DNA from: Biscogniauxia marginata
Lineage: Eukaryota > Ascomycota > Sordariomycetes > Xylariales > Xylariaceae
DNA length: 64,000 nucleotides
NCBI GenBank assembly: GCA_022695795.1
Contig: MU404067.1
Coordinates: 62,001-126,000, forward strand
Direction of reading: 5' to 3'
The translations under genes were made by a program, and so were the position numbers. The notes beneath the pieces were generated by a model, which was given only the letters and a program-made list of their open reading frames with translations, made no database searches and had not been told where the DNA came from. Below, in pieces: positions 12,600 through 22,961 of the stretch; positions within the stretch are counted from its first letter, which is position 1, and each line of letters opens with the position of its first letter.

Positions 12600-14240
12600 T
12601 CAAGAATCCGAATCCTCATTAAAATACCCGGTAATTATAATACTTAAAATCGATAAAAACGGGAAATAACATGTCGATAAAGAAGGAAACCTAGTATAAC
12701 GACGAGTGATTAATTACCGACACTTTAATAAAATAACTAAAAAAAATGGGTATTCGTTATCACTAATAAAACTTATAAAAAGACAAATTAATAAAACTTA
12801 AATCTTTATAACATTAGACCTTCACAATAATTATTATATAATTAAAATGGCTAAAAGACACAAATAATATATAGCTTTTCGAATAATATATAAACATTAT
12901 AAGTATAAAGTTATGCCATTTAAACTTATTAACACACTCGTTACATTTTAACATATAATTATAATAATTTTTTATAAGTTTCTAGATAAATTTATATTTA
13001 TTTACTTAAACAATATTTTAATTTACTTAGAAAACGAGAAGGAATATAAAGAACATATAAAGTAAATGTTAAAAGCCTTGGAAAAGGTAAACTTACTTAT
13101 TTATTTAACTAAAAGTGAATAGCATGTCAAGAGATTAAACTATCTAGGGTTTATAATAAGTCCAAGAGAAATCCGCATTTAAAAGGGAAAAATAGTAGTA
13201 GTCAAGGATTAGCTAGAACCTAAAAGTATTATAAATATACGCGCATTTCTTGGTTTTATTAACTATGTTAAATAACTTATTAAAGATTTCAGGCGTATCG
13301 CTAAATTATTAACGGAATTAATTACCTTAGTAAAAACAAGAAAGGCTTTTCATTTCATTAAAGAAGTTAAACGGGCTTTTTAGTAATTAAAAGAAGTTGT
13401 AACTAATAAGGTTATATGTAAACTTCTAAACGAAAATAAAAAGAAACGACTAAGGATAGACGTTTTAAATTTCGCTATTAAAGTAGTTTTAAAGCAATTA
13501 AAAAATAATGAGAAATAATACTTAGTCGCGTACCTATTTAAAGCACTATATAGTGCTAAATTGAATTATTAGATTTATAACAAGGAATTATTAGTAGTTA
13601 TTAAAGCACTAAAAAAATAGGAACCATGGCTTAGTAGAACCTGTTACGAGACTCCTAAAGTGGGAAACGAGTGCCGCGCACGTGACCTCAGTGAATATGT
13701 GAATAGTGGGTGGGGCAACCTACGATTCAACTATTCAGTGAATTGTATGAGAAGAAGGACGAGTATAAGTAGATTAGAATTTCCTTGTGTAATTAGTCTC
13801 TCGTTCCTTAGCTATCAATCTAAGACTACAGTCACTCTTTGATACTATAGTGAGAGTACCTTGAAACCTCTCTGACGAACAAAACATTGTGAATCAATTG
13901 AACCAATCTCAACCCACTGTTACCTGCAAATCAAGAAAACCCAGTACGTACTCACCTGTCAAGTCAGCTGACTAGGAACACACAGGGAGGTTCGTCACAG
14001 AACCAAGGAACCTATTAATATCTACTTAAACCATAAAAACCTTACACGATTTATAATAACACAAACGCTTAACCAAAGACACGAGCGTTAAATGATTTTC
14101 TTATTTAAGTTTAATTTTAGAATTTAACATATTAAAGGAAAAGAAAATATTTAAATAGATCTTCTTAACAAAAAAGGAGATTATGAATCAAAAATTAATA
14201 AAAAAGATATTTAAATATTTAAATAACAAAATGACGAATT
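12600..14240 (+). pseudogene. Reverse transcriptase-RNase H of the complete gypsy element, stop-ridden and interrupted
   Basis: Decayed but recognisable RT blocks occur in order. The catalytic YLDD now reads YLNN at 13003-13014, which removes both metal-binding Asp residues by G-to-A change. FLGFINYVK follows near 13,245, and RNase H text such as YNKELLVVIKALKK lies near 13,580. A solo LTR (13642-13999) splits the RNase H frame, which resumes with NHKNLTRFI near 14,030. Function is lost through numerous stops. Confidence 0.8.
13642..13999 (+). repeat. Solo LTR (358 bp), nearly unmutated, TSD GAACC
   Basis: TGTTACGAGA...GTTCGTCACA is flanked by perfect GAACC copies at 13637-13641 and 14000-14004. 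It lies in the RNase H sequence of the complete gypsy element, so it is the youngest datable insertion in that stack. The 3' 200 bp matches the other LTRs almost perfectly and the U3 is unique. It includes GCACGTGACC around 13678. A 60-codon frame inside it is not a gene. Confidence 0.9.
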
Positions 14241-14429
14241 AGTTGTATTAATTTATATGCGAATTAATATAAAAAACTAGAAATAATGATTTAAGAAAAA
14301 TTATAATTAAAAAGAAAAATAATTATAGTTTTAGCAAAGATCCAGCGACGAACTCCTTTTATACAAGGAAAAGGTATACGTATTAAAACGAATACAAAAC
14401 GAATTTGTTAAAGAATTTCACGAATATTC

Positions 14430-15000
14430 TCTACATAGCTACTAAGGGATTTTTAAAACAATAAAACGACTTTAAGAAGAATTCGACTTCCCAAGAATAC
14501 GATAAATAGTTAAAAGAATTATGAAGAATTATAACATCTATAATAAGGCTAAAGTATTACGATATAAACTATATAAATTATTACAATTAACCCAAATACC
14601 TAATAAAACATGGAATATAATTGTATAAGACTTCGTAGTGAAACTTTTAAAGTTAAAAGATCCTATTATAGGAATACATTATAATAATATATAGGTAATC
14701 GTTAATAGACTCACGAAATACGCCTACTTTTTACTATTCAATAAATTAAGCATAGTAAAACAATTAGTCTTTAGCTTTTTAAGAAAGTATGTTAATAAAC
14801 ATGGGCTATTAAAACGCGTTATTTTAAATAGAGATAAGTTATTTATATTAAAATTTTGGATTAGCTTAATAAAACGAATAAGAATTAAATAAAAATTATT
14901 TATAGCGTATTACCCCTAAACAAACGGGTAAACAAAAAAATTAAACTAAATAATAAAATAATATTTACGAAGTTATATTAACTAAGAAATAAATAACTAG
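14430..15000 (+). pseudogene. Integrase core of the complete gypsy element, decayed
   Basis: The translated remnant includes HSYQGIFKTIKRL, then VNRLTKYAYFLLFN (VDRLTKYAYF in active relatives, catalytic Asp now Asn), then LNRDKLF and a degraded TNGTKKLNI-type block. The same DNA is present at 1-400 in the truncated copy. Multiple stops make it inactive. Confidence 0.75.
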
Positions 15001-16355
15001 GTAAAGTTATTACTAATAGCCTAAATAATATATAACACTTCGATTAACGAAAATATAAAAATATTACTACACGAGGTAGTGTATAAATAAAAGGCAGAAG
15101 TCTAAAAACAACTAATCGAACTTATAAAAGCACTAAAAGTTGAAATAAAAGCCCCGAGAATAGAAGTACTATCCGAAAAGATTTAAATAGTATAATAACG
15201 GCTATAAAAAGAATTATAATTTATTTAAGATAAAATAACAAAATATTATAATAAAAAAAGAATTAAAGGACTAATTCTTAAAAAAGAAGATATAATTTAC
15301 TTACTCCATTAATAATAAGGCGTAATATTAAAAACACCTTAAATTAAAACAAAACGACCTAACAAAAAACTTAAATTTAAGAAATTGGGATTATATAGGA
15401 TTAAAAAGGTTATTTTAAAAGTTAATTATAAGTTAGCATTACTAAAAAAATCTAGAATATATCTTATATTTCATGTTTTACTCTTAAAACCAGCACTAAA
15501 TAACGCTATACTAAAAAACTAATTAAAATTTAAAAAAAACCCTAATAAGTACAAAATAAAAAAAATACTGGATTTAAAACGGGTTAAAAGTTAGTTATAA
15601 TATTTTGTTAAGTGAAAAGGCTACCCACTAAAAGAAAATACGTAGGAACCTCTTAAACACCTAAAAAACCTAACGAAGAAGCTTGCGAATTTCTATCGAT
15701 AAAACCCAGATCGATTAAAAAGGCCTAAAAGTCAGGATTTTAGCCTAAAAAAAACAGGTCGAAAAAAGGGGCGACCTTGAAAATAAAAACGTTTAGCTTA
15801 AACTTAAATTAACATATCGAGTTTTTTATTTATTACCGTTTCGTAGCGAGACGCTTTTGCTTTACCTTTACACGTTCTTGTTCTTTTAACTCTTTAATAA
15901 ACAATAAACCCTATTTTAGCATTTTAAGGCCCCGTTTTCTTAAGAACTCCTTTTATTTACATATATAGATTATCCATCTCGCTAGCGCCTAAAATTCCTT
16001 TTCGGTACGACGACGCTTCGCGGCGAGCTTTTTCTACTTATAAATAATGTCGGATAAGTTGGATATCGCAATACCGCTATCATTATAGTGGCTTTAAACT
16101 TTAGCGATATAAGTAAAATAAATTTTAAATTCTAAAACTATAAAATAAAGAAAGTTAATTTAGAAATAGTAAAAATAAAGAAACACTTTATAGCTAATAA
16201 GACGAATAAACGAAGTAATAATGTCGCGAGATTTATATTAATTCTTACGAGACTTCGTAATAAACTTAGAAACTCCCGACATATTAAAAGTAATAAATAA
16301 AATGAACTTATTAAAAGGAATCTTTAAAATAAAGATTTTAAAAGGGGAGAAATAA

Positions 16356-16816
16356 TATTACGAACTAATTATGTTAAAAAGATTTTTTATAAGGGTGTTA
16401 AAACACGAACTACGAATATTAATATAAAACGGTTCTTTTTAAAACATAATAAGACGTTACGTAATATGATTTAAATTACTCTTAAATTACATTAAATAGG
16501 ATCTAAGTTTATCTTAGATCTAAATAAACTCTATTTATACAACAATTGATGTAAAAAGAGAACGTGTATTAAAGGAGAATAAGTATAAAAAGAAGGGGAT
16601 TTTTTATGTATTTAGTTATTCGTTTTTTAACTATTAATTTAAAACTATAGTTACTCCTTAATACTATAGTGAGAGTACCTTGAAACCTCTCTAACGAACA
16701 TAACAAGAAATTAATTAAACCAATCTTAACCCACTGTTACCTTTAAATCAAGAAAACCTAGTACGTACTTACCTGTGAAGTTAGTTGACTAGGAACACAC
16801 AGGGAGGTTCGTCACA
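16356..16816 (+). repeat. 3' LTR of the complete gypsy element
   Basis: It is 461 bp, starts TATTACGAAC and ends GTTCGTCACA, and is preceded by a purine tract at 16336-16355. About two dozen differences from the 5' LTR fall in the first 95 bases, and every one is C-to-T or G-to-A relative to the 5' copy. The outer (right) end is nearly clean, the mirror image of the 5' LTR. Confidence 0.9.
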
Positions 16817-18737
16817 CGTGGCTTCTTTCGAAGCTTAAGTGAAGATAATATGTTTTAAGATAATATGGCTATCGTGGGACGTTATTATAAATACATTTAT
16901 TTTTTTTCGTGTTATTACTTTTTAGTTTTTAAGAATAATAACTAGTTTTATCCTTAAAACTTTTATATATTTAATAAATGTCGTTAATATAAAAGCTTTA
17001 ATGTAACGATATATATTCCTTTTTTAGTTGTTTTTCTATTTTTAGCTTTATTTTAAGTTCTTTATTTAGTAGCTTATTAAGCTAGTTAGTATTATTTAAG
17101 TTTTGATGAACATCGTAATTATTATTTATATAAAACCTTTAGTTTAAGTTATTATATTGGTTTTTTTTTTAGTAGGTTTCGCATTTATCGTCGTTATAAT
17201 GGCTTTAATATAGTTTATTATGATTTAACTTAATTCCTAAGTCGTATCTTAATTTATAAGTATTATATTTATATAATAATTCGCTTTTGTTATATCTTTA
17301 TTTAGCTTGTTTTGGCGTGAGGTACTTTAAATACGAGTGGTCGTGCTTTAAATAATCTTTACAATCGATTTAATAATATTTATAACTTCTTTTTATAAGG
17401 ATCTTCTCGTTTTTTTTTTGCTTTAATAATAATAACAATAAATACTTAATTTACTTTTTTGTTATTTTCGAAATGAATTTTTACTTTAAAGTTTTTTTTT
17501 TGAGTTAAAAAATCCTTTTTGTTTTTGTTTTTTGTTTTTTAAGACTTCGGTATTTGTTTTTATAGTGTTTTTTTTTTATAGTTAAAACACTTAATAGTTA
17601 ATTTATTTTGTTTTTTTTGTTCTTTTTAAGTAGCGTTAATTTTAATAGGGTTTAACTTAGTTCTAGTGCCTTTTTTTATTTTAGTACCACTTTTATAATT
17701 TCCTTTTTTTGTTAATCGCCGTTTTTTCGTTATATCGTTTTTTTTCTTTTTAAGGTATTATTTAAAGTTTTTGTTATTAATGGCAATTGTTATTATAACG
17801 TAGTTATTAAACTTTCTTAGGTTCCTTTTTTTATATAAGCTTGTTTTATATAACTCATTTTTTATATGGTTTTTTAGTTTTTAATAAAATAAGTAATATA
17901 GGCTCTTGATAAGTAGTTATAACTGGCTTGCGAGTTTTTTAAACTTAATAATGTAGGTTAAAGCCTTTTTATTTTATTATAATTTGTGAAATCGAGCTTC
18001 GGCTTGTTACTTAAGAATTAAGTTGTTAAATATAGATTTAAGTTGTTTTTTAAACTCCTTGTAATTTTTAAAGACCTTTTTTGTGTTTTTTTAGGCGTTT
18101 AATTCGTTTTTTAAATGATTTTTTAACATTAATTAAAACCAAGTTAAGGCAGTTTTAACGAGGAGTTAAAATACCGTGAAAACTTTTTATTTTTTAATAG
18201 TAATTATTTCGTAATAAAACCATAAGTAAGTTCCGGTTTAAATTAAAAATCCTTTTAAATTATTTAACTTATTATATTTACTAAGTATAATTAATTTAAA
18301 ACCTTTTATATCGGGAGTCGTTATGTTGTTTTTATCGTTTAAGTTATTAAGGTCGTTATCGTTTAAAAGTGGTTTTAGTTATTTGTTTCTAAGAGGTAAA
18401 GGTTGTTTTTCTTATTTATTTTCTTTTTTAGGTGTTTTTTCTTTTTCTTTTTTTTCTTCCTTAAATGATTTTTCTTGTTAAGCTTTCGAGGTGTCCTCTT
18501 AGGACTTTTTTTTAGTTGTAATTATAATTAATTTTTATGTTGATTTTTTTAAACCTTTTTATTATACCGTAAAAAAATTTAAAGTTTTCGTTTAAAAGCT
18601 CGTTAGTTATTATTTTTTTACTTGTTTTTTTTCTTGTTACCTTTTAGTTTTAAGGGGTATACTTATTTTGAGATTATTTAACCGAGAGTCCTTTTCTCTT
18701 GAACTAATATTAAGCATTAATTAAAGAGCTATTAAAA

Positions 18738-19209
18738 TGTGACGAACCTCTTTATATATTCCTAGTTAGTTAATTTCACAAATAAGTATATATTAGGTTT
18801 TCTTAATTTAAAGGTAATAATAAATTAAGATTAGTTTAAGTGATTTATAATGTTTTATTCGTTAAAGAGATTTTAAAGTATTCTTATTATAATGTTAAAA
18901 AGTGATTATAGTTTTAAATTAATAGCTAAAGAATAAAAAACTAAATATATAAAAAATCCCATTTTTTTATACTTATTTTCCTTAGTATATATTCTTCTCG
19001 TTTAATATGTTAGATACCTTTAAATTTAGATGAATCTAGAGATTAACTTAGATTTATCGTTTTTAATTTGTTTTAATTAATAGATTGATATAGATTTAAT
19101 ATTACGTGATGTTATATAGAATGTGTGCTGTCTCTATAGTCTTACACATTTTTGGTTTATGTTTCGACACCCTTGTTAGAGTTCCTTCTAATAAAGTCGA
19201 CTTGTAACA
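18738..19209 (-). repeat. 5' LTR of the minus-strand element (472 bp)
   Basis: On the plus strand it reads TGTGACGAACC...CTTGTAACA. It shares the R/U5 half with the 461-, 390- and 358-bp LTRs but has its own U3. Mutation load is lowest at the outer end (19020-19209). It is followed by GTAAA, the partner of ATAAA at 3299-3303. Confidence 0.85.
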
Positions 19210-19718
19210 GTAAAACAGACTTAAAAAGAAGTAGTAATATTTAAAGTTTCGTTAAAATATTAAAACTATTTCTATATTATAATAAAAAAAGTAACATAAT
19301 AATTATTATTTTATCGGCTTTATAATTACACGATTAATATTATAAAAAGAAAACCTTTTTTATAAAAACTTATATATTTACTTAATAATAAAAGTTAAAG
19401 TTATTACGAAAATAACTAAAAAAAAAATTTTATTAATTAAAAAGATTCGTCGTTTTAAGTTATTAATATTAATACTAATTTTATTTATACTTAAAACGTA
19501 TAAACAAAAATTAAAACTTTATATAAATTATTATAACTTTAATCGAATTATTAAACTTAATAAATATTTATTATTTATAATAAAAAAAACTTTAAAAACA
19601 AATTAATATAATTAAATAATTTATTAAACTTAACTTAAAAAATAAAATTTATTTTATTTAAATTAAAAAAGAGAATAAATAAAAAATTACTTTTTATTAT
19701 TAATATAAATTATATAGA

Positions 19719-20610
19719 TATATAATTATATTTTTCGGTTTAATTAATACTTTTATCGCCTTTTAAAATATAATTAATTACGTTTTAAAAAACTTATTAA
19801 ATAAAAGTGTTATTACTTATATAAATAATATTTTTATTTATATTAAAAACTTAAAAAAGCTAGTAAATAATAGGTTTATAATCGCCTCGAATAAATATGT
19901 TTAAAAGGCATAAAAATTAAAATTCTTAAGATATATTATATTTCTTATAAAAATAAAAATATTACTAAAAAAATCGACGTTATTTTATTATAAAAAAACT
20001 AATAATAATAAAAAATACTTAATCGTTTATTTAATTTTTTAATTTTTATTATCGATTTATTAAAGACTTTTTAAAGTTATTAAATTATTAACATTTTTTA
20101 TATAAAAAGAACTTAAAAATTAATTTTAAACATTTTAAATAAAAGAATTATTTAAAAATCTTAAAATAGCTTTTATTATAACCCTCGTTTTAACATTTTT
20201 AAATTTATCGTAATAATTTATAGTTAAAATAAATGTTTTTAACTTTACGTTAAAAAAGGTTTTATTTTAAATAAGCTTTAACGGCAAATTATATTTTATA
20301 ATATTTTATTCTCGTAAATTTATTCTTATTAAGATTAATTATAATATATATAATAAAAAGTTTTTAATTATTATAAATAATTTTAAAAAATAAAATCGAT
20401 ACTTATAAGGAGTAAAATATATTATTTAAGTTTATATTAATTATTATAATTTAGTTCATTTCACGATTATAAAGGTATTAAATAAATATTAAGCTTAATA
20501 AGCTTAAAAACTCGCCATTATAAACTTTATAATGTATTATTAACCGGGGAAATAAAACTTTAAAACGGACTTATTATTTAAACGTTAAAAATATCATTAA
20601 AAAAGAAATA
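19719..20610 (+). pseudogene. Reverse transcriptase-RNase H of the outermost gypsy element
   Basis: The frame with scattered stops reads FFGLINTFIAF (FGLTNAPATF-type block), then YINN at 19818-19829 in place of YxDD. Farther on come YSRKFIFIEINYNIYDKEF and FKKWNRYL, the usual gypsy RNase H blocks, and a YYQPGKQNFKADLL-type end. It differs from the nested family, so it is a second gypsy lineage. Asp-to-Asn changes at the catalytic pair show inactivation by G-to-A mutation. Confidence 0.75.
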
Positions 20611-20720
20611 AATATTAACTAGTTATAATGATATTATAAAAAACCATTTTTTTATTTATAATATTAATAATATATTTAAAAAGTTTTTTTTATAATTAAA
20701 TAAAATAATAATTTCTTAAA

Positions 20721-21181
20721 TTAACGTGTCTTATAAGCGAGTGGGCCACACAAGCGAGTGGGCCACTTGATTTCGTATATAAAATCGACTTTTTCAAAAA
20801 TTCATAACCTTGCGCGTAAAAATCATAAAAATCTCGGACCTTTTTTATTAATTATATAATTATACGGTTTAATTAAAAGTAAAATCAAAAAAAATAAATT
20901 TTAAAAGACGCGAAAAGAAAACGCGTAAAAACTAAAATTAAAACAAAACGCATAAACCTTTTTACGTATTTCTTTATACATTTTACTTTTATTTTTTTAA
21001 TTTTAGTTTTAGTTAAAATTTATAATTATATAATTAATAAAAAAGGTCCGAGATTTTTATAATTTTTACGCGCAAGGTTATGAATTTTTGAAAAAGTCGA
21101 TTTTATATACGAAATCAAGTGGCCCACTCGCTTATGTGGCCCACTCGCTTATGTGGCCCACTCGCTTATAAGACACGTTAA
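20721..21181. mobile_element. Palindromic (foldback/MITE-like) element with tandemly repeated arms
   Basis: TTAACGTGTCTTATAAGCG at 20721 is answered by its exact reverse complement ending at 21181. The arms continue as near-perfect inverted repeats for roughly 165 bp. Each arm contains direct repeats of AAGCGAGTGGGCCAC: two in the left arm (about 20735-20765), three in the right. The centre is AT-rich with no open frame. The arms keep their GC-rich blocks although the host gypsy DNA is strongly mutated. It sits between the RNase H and integrase remnants of the outer element. The transposon superfamily is not recognised and the target duplication is unclear because the borders are AT-rich. Confidence 0.75.
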
Positions 21182-21529
21182 ATTAAAAAAATAACTTAAA
21201 GTAATTTAAAATATATATTTATTATAAATAACCCCGAGGAGTTATATTACTTAAAAAACGAGGTTTTATATTATAAACACACTTTTTAAATATTAATATT
21301 AAAAAACTTAAAAAAATGTATTTAAGTTTAAATATAACTCCCGCATAATTAAATATATAAATTAAATTAAAATTATAAAAATAATAAAACGAAACTTTTA
21401 ATAACTAAAAATAAATAACTTAGTTATTAAGTATATATAAAGATACTTAAAATATTAATAAAATAAAGCATTTTAATATTTTTTATATAATAAGTTATAG
21501 TTTATAAAACTCCTTTTCGTGTTTTAATA

Positions 21530-21900
21530 ATTTATTTTTATAGATTTTATTACCGACCTCCCCTTATTAAAAAATATAATTAATTATGAGTTATTATTAA
21601 TCGATTTACTAAGATAACTTATTTTATTCTTCTTAAAAAATAAAAAGTAAAAAACTTAACTAAGATTTTTGCTCGGGAAATTTAAAGGTTATATAAAGTT
21701 CTTATTAATATAATTTTTAATTAAAATTCACGTTTTACTTTTTAGTTTTAAAAAGCTTTTATGAAGCTATTAAGAATAAAGCTTTGTATAAATATAATTT
21801 TTTACTTTTAAACGAATAAATAAACTAAAAAACTAATTAAACTTTCGAAGTTTATTTTAAGGCTTTTATTAATTAAAAAATAATGAATTAAATAACTTTC
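21530..21900 (+). pseudogene. Integrase core of the outermost gypsy element, decayed
   Basis: The frame begins MDFITDLPLSKKYNQLWVII followed by DRFTKITYF, the classical gypsy integrase start with the first catalytic Asp still present. Stops follow, and the frame can be followed through FYFLVFKSFYE. It lies downstream of the RNase H, separated by the palindromic element, in normal pol order. Confidence 0.7.
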
Positions 21901-22961
21901 TTATTAATAACTAAGTTTACTTATAATAATATTAATATTTTTATAATATAACTCTCTTTATTTTATATTAATTATAAGTTTTACTTAGTAATAAATAATC
22001 CTTTTTTGGTAAAAACGAAATATCTTAAAAGTTTTCTTTATATTTATTAAATAACTATTAAGATATATTTAAAAAAATAAAAAAGTTTATAAATAAAAAA
22101 CGATTAAATACCCCGGAAATTAATTAAAAAGATTTAATTATATTAAATAAAAATATTAAAACTTAATAATTAACTAAAAAGCTTAATTATAAATTCCTTA
22201 AGTTATTTTAATTTTTTTAAAAATATTACTTATAACTATTAAACTTAAACTATTTAATAAATAAAAAATTTATATTATATTTTATATTTTATTAATTGAA
22301 CTTTATTATTTAATTAAACGACTTATTTCGAACTCGAATTAAATTTAAGTAATAAACAATTATAACGTTAATAAAATAATCGACTTCATTATAACGAATT
22401 AAAGAGTATAATATTTTACCAAGTAAAAAAGATTTTTTATTAAAAAGAATTAAACTTAAGAACTTTATAACCACTTTTACGAAAAAATATAAAGTAAAAA
22501 CGTATATTAAAATTACATAATATATTAAATTAAAATGGAAAAAGTATTTAGAGTTTAGCCGCGAAGGTATTTATATAATATATCGCACTATATAAGCTAT
22601 ATATATATAAGGAGATTAAGTTAAACGTACTAAGAAGGAACTTAATAAGATAAGGCTCGACCTAATTAAATATACTCCGTTTATTCTGGCTTCATATTTT
22701 AATCCCGTAACATATAACAAGAGGCGTTTAAGGGTCGCAAAACAAGTATATATGTAGTTACCTCGTGGACATTAATCATCGTGCTTCACTCTCTGTTTAG
22801 TTTCGTTGAATTTATAAGTACAAAAGGAGCACACGTTTTGCCTAAAGTTCCTTTTTATCCTCCTTGACCTTATCGCAAAGCATTCTAGACGGCTGCATTT
22901 TCAAGTAATTCTCTCGGGTTTATAGTACCAACAGATTACCTATAATCTATAGTCTATTATT

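Larger units (their letters stand above)
8912..16816 (+). mobile_element. Complete RIP-mutated Ty3/gypsy element (LTRs 461 bp, TSD CGTGG)
   Basis: Both LTRs are 461 bp (8912-9372 and 16356-16816) and are flanked by identical CGTGG at 8907-8911 and 16817-16821. The element spans 7905 bp, of which 363 bp is a later solo LTR plus its duplicated target at 13642-14004. In order it holds a gag region with a decayed zinc knuckle (10513-10560), a protease-region remnant (about 12.2 kb), reverse transcriptase with the YxDD box now reading YLNN (13003-13014), RNase H, integrase (about 14.4-15.0 kb) and a purine tract before the 3' LTR. The gag-PR-RT-RH-IN order is that of Ty3/gypsy. It is inserted in the matching family's minus-strand copy. 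All frames contain many stops, so it is dead. Confidence 0.9.
3304..19209 (-). mobile_element. Minus-strand Ty3/gypsy element with 472-bp LTRs, split by a nested element
   Basis: The LTR copies at both ends (3304-4171, itself interrupted, and 18738-19209) point to the minus strand. Flanks are ATAAA (3299-3303) and GTAAA (19210-19214), a 5-bp target duplication differing only by one RIP-type transition. The gag end lies at the right (about 16.8-18.7 kb) and integrase at the left (about 4.2-6.5 kb). A polypurine-type tract precedes the 3' LTR (plus-strand 4172-4190 is pyrimidine-rich). The interior is homologous in reverse complement to the complete plus-strand element, so the two belong to one family. 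No open frame survives. Confidence 0.8.
2213..22690 (+). mobile_element. Outermost plus-strand Ty3/gypsy element, interrupted by later insertions
   Basis: The host sequence at 2213-3303 and from 19210 to about 22690 rejoins once the minus-strand element at 3304-19209 is removed. The right part encodes a recognisable but stop-ridden gypsy pol: reverse transcriptase, RNase H, then integrase. The left part (2213-3303) would be gag/protease by position, but I recognise no domain there. The left end may lie under or beyond the copy at 1-2212. The right end is placed near 22.69 kb where base composition changes abruptly; I could not identify its LTR, so both outer limits are approximate. Confidence 0.55.

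Noticed and set aside
13660..13842. 60-codon plus frame
   Set aside because: It lies inside the solo LTR 13642-13999; a by-product of low mutation there.
20735..21175. Repeated AAGCGAGTGGGCCAC blocks as a CRISPR array
   Set aside because: They are nearly contiguous within the arms of a palindromic element and have no spacers.
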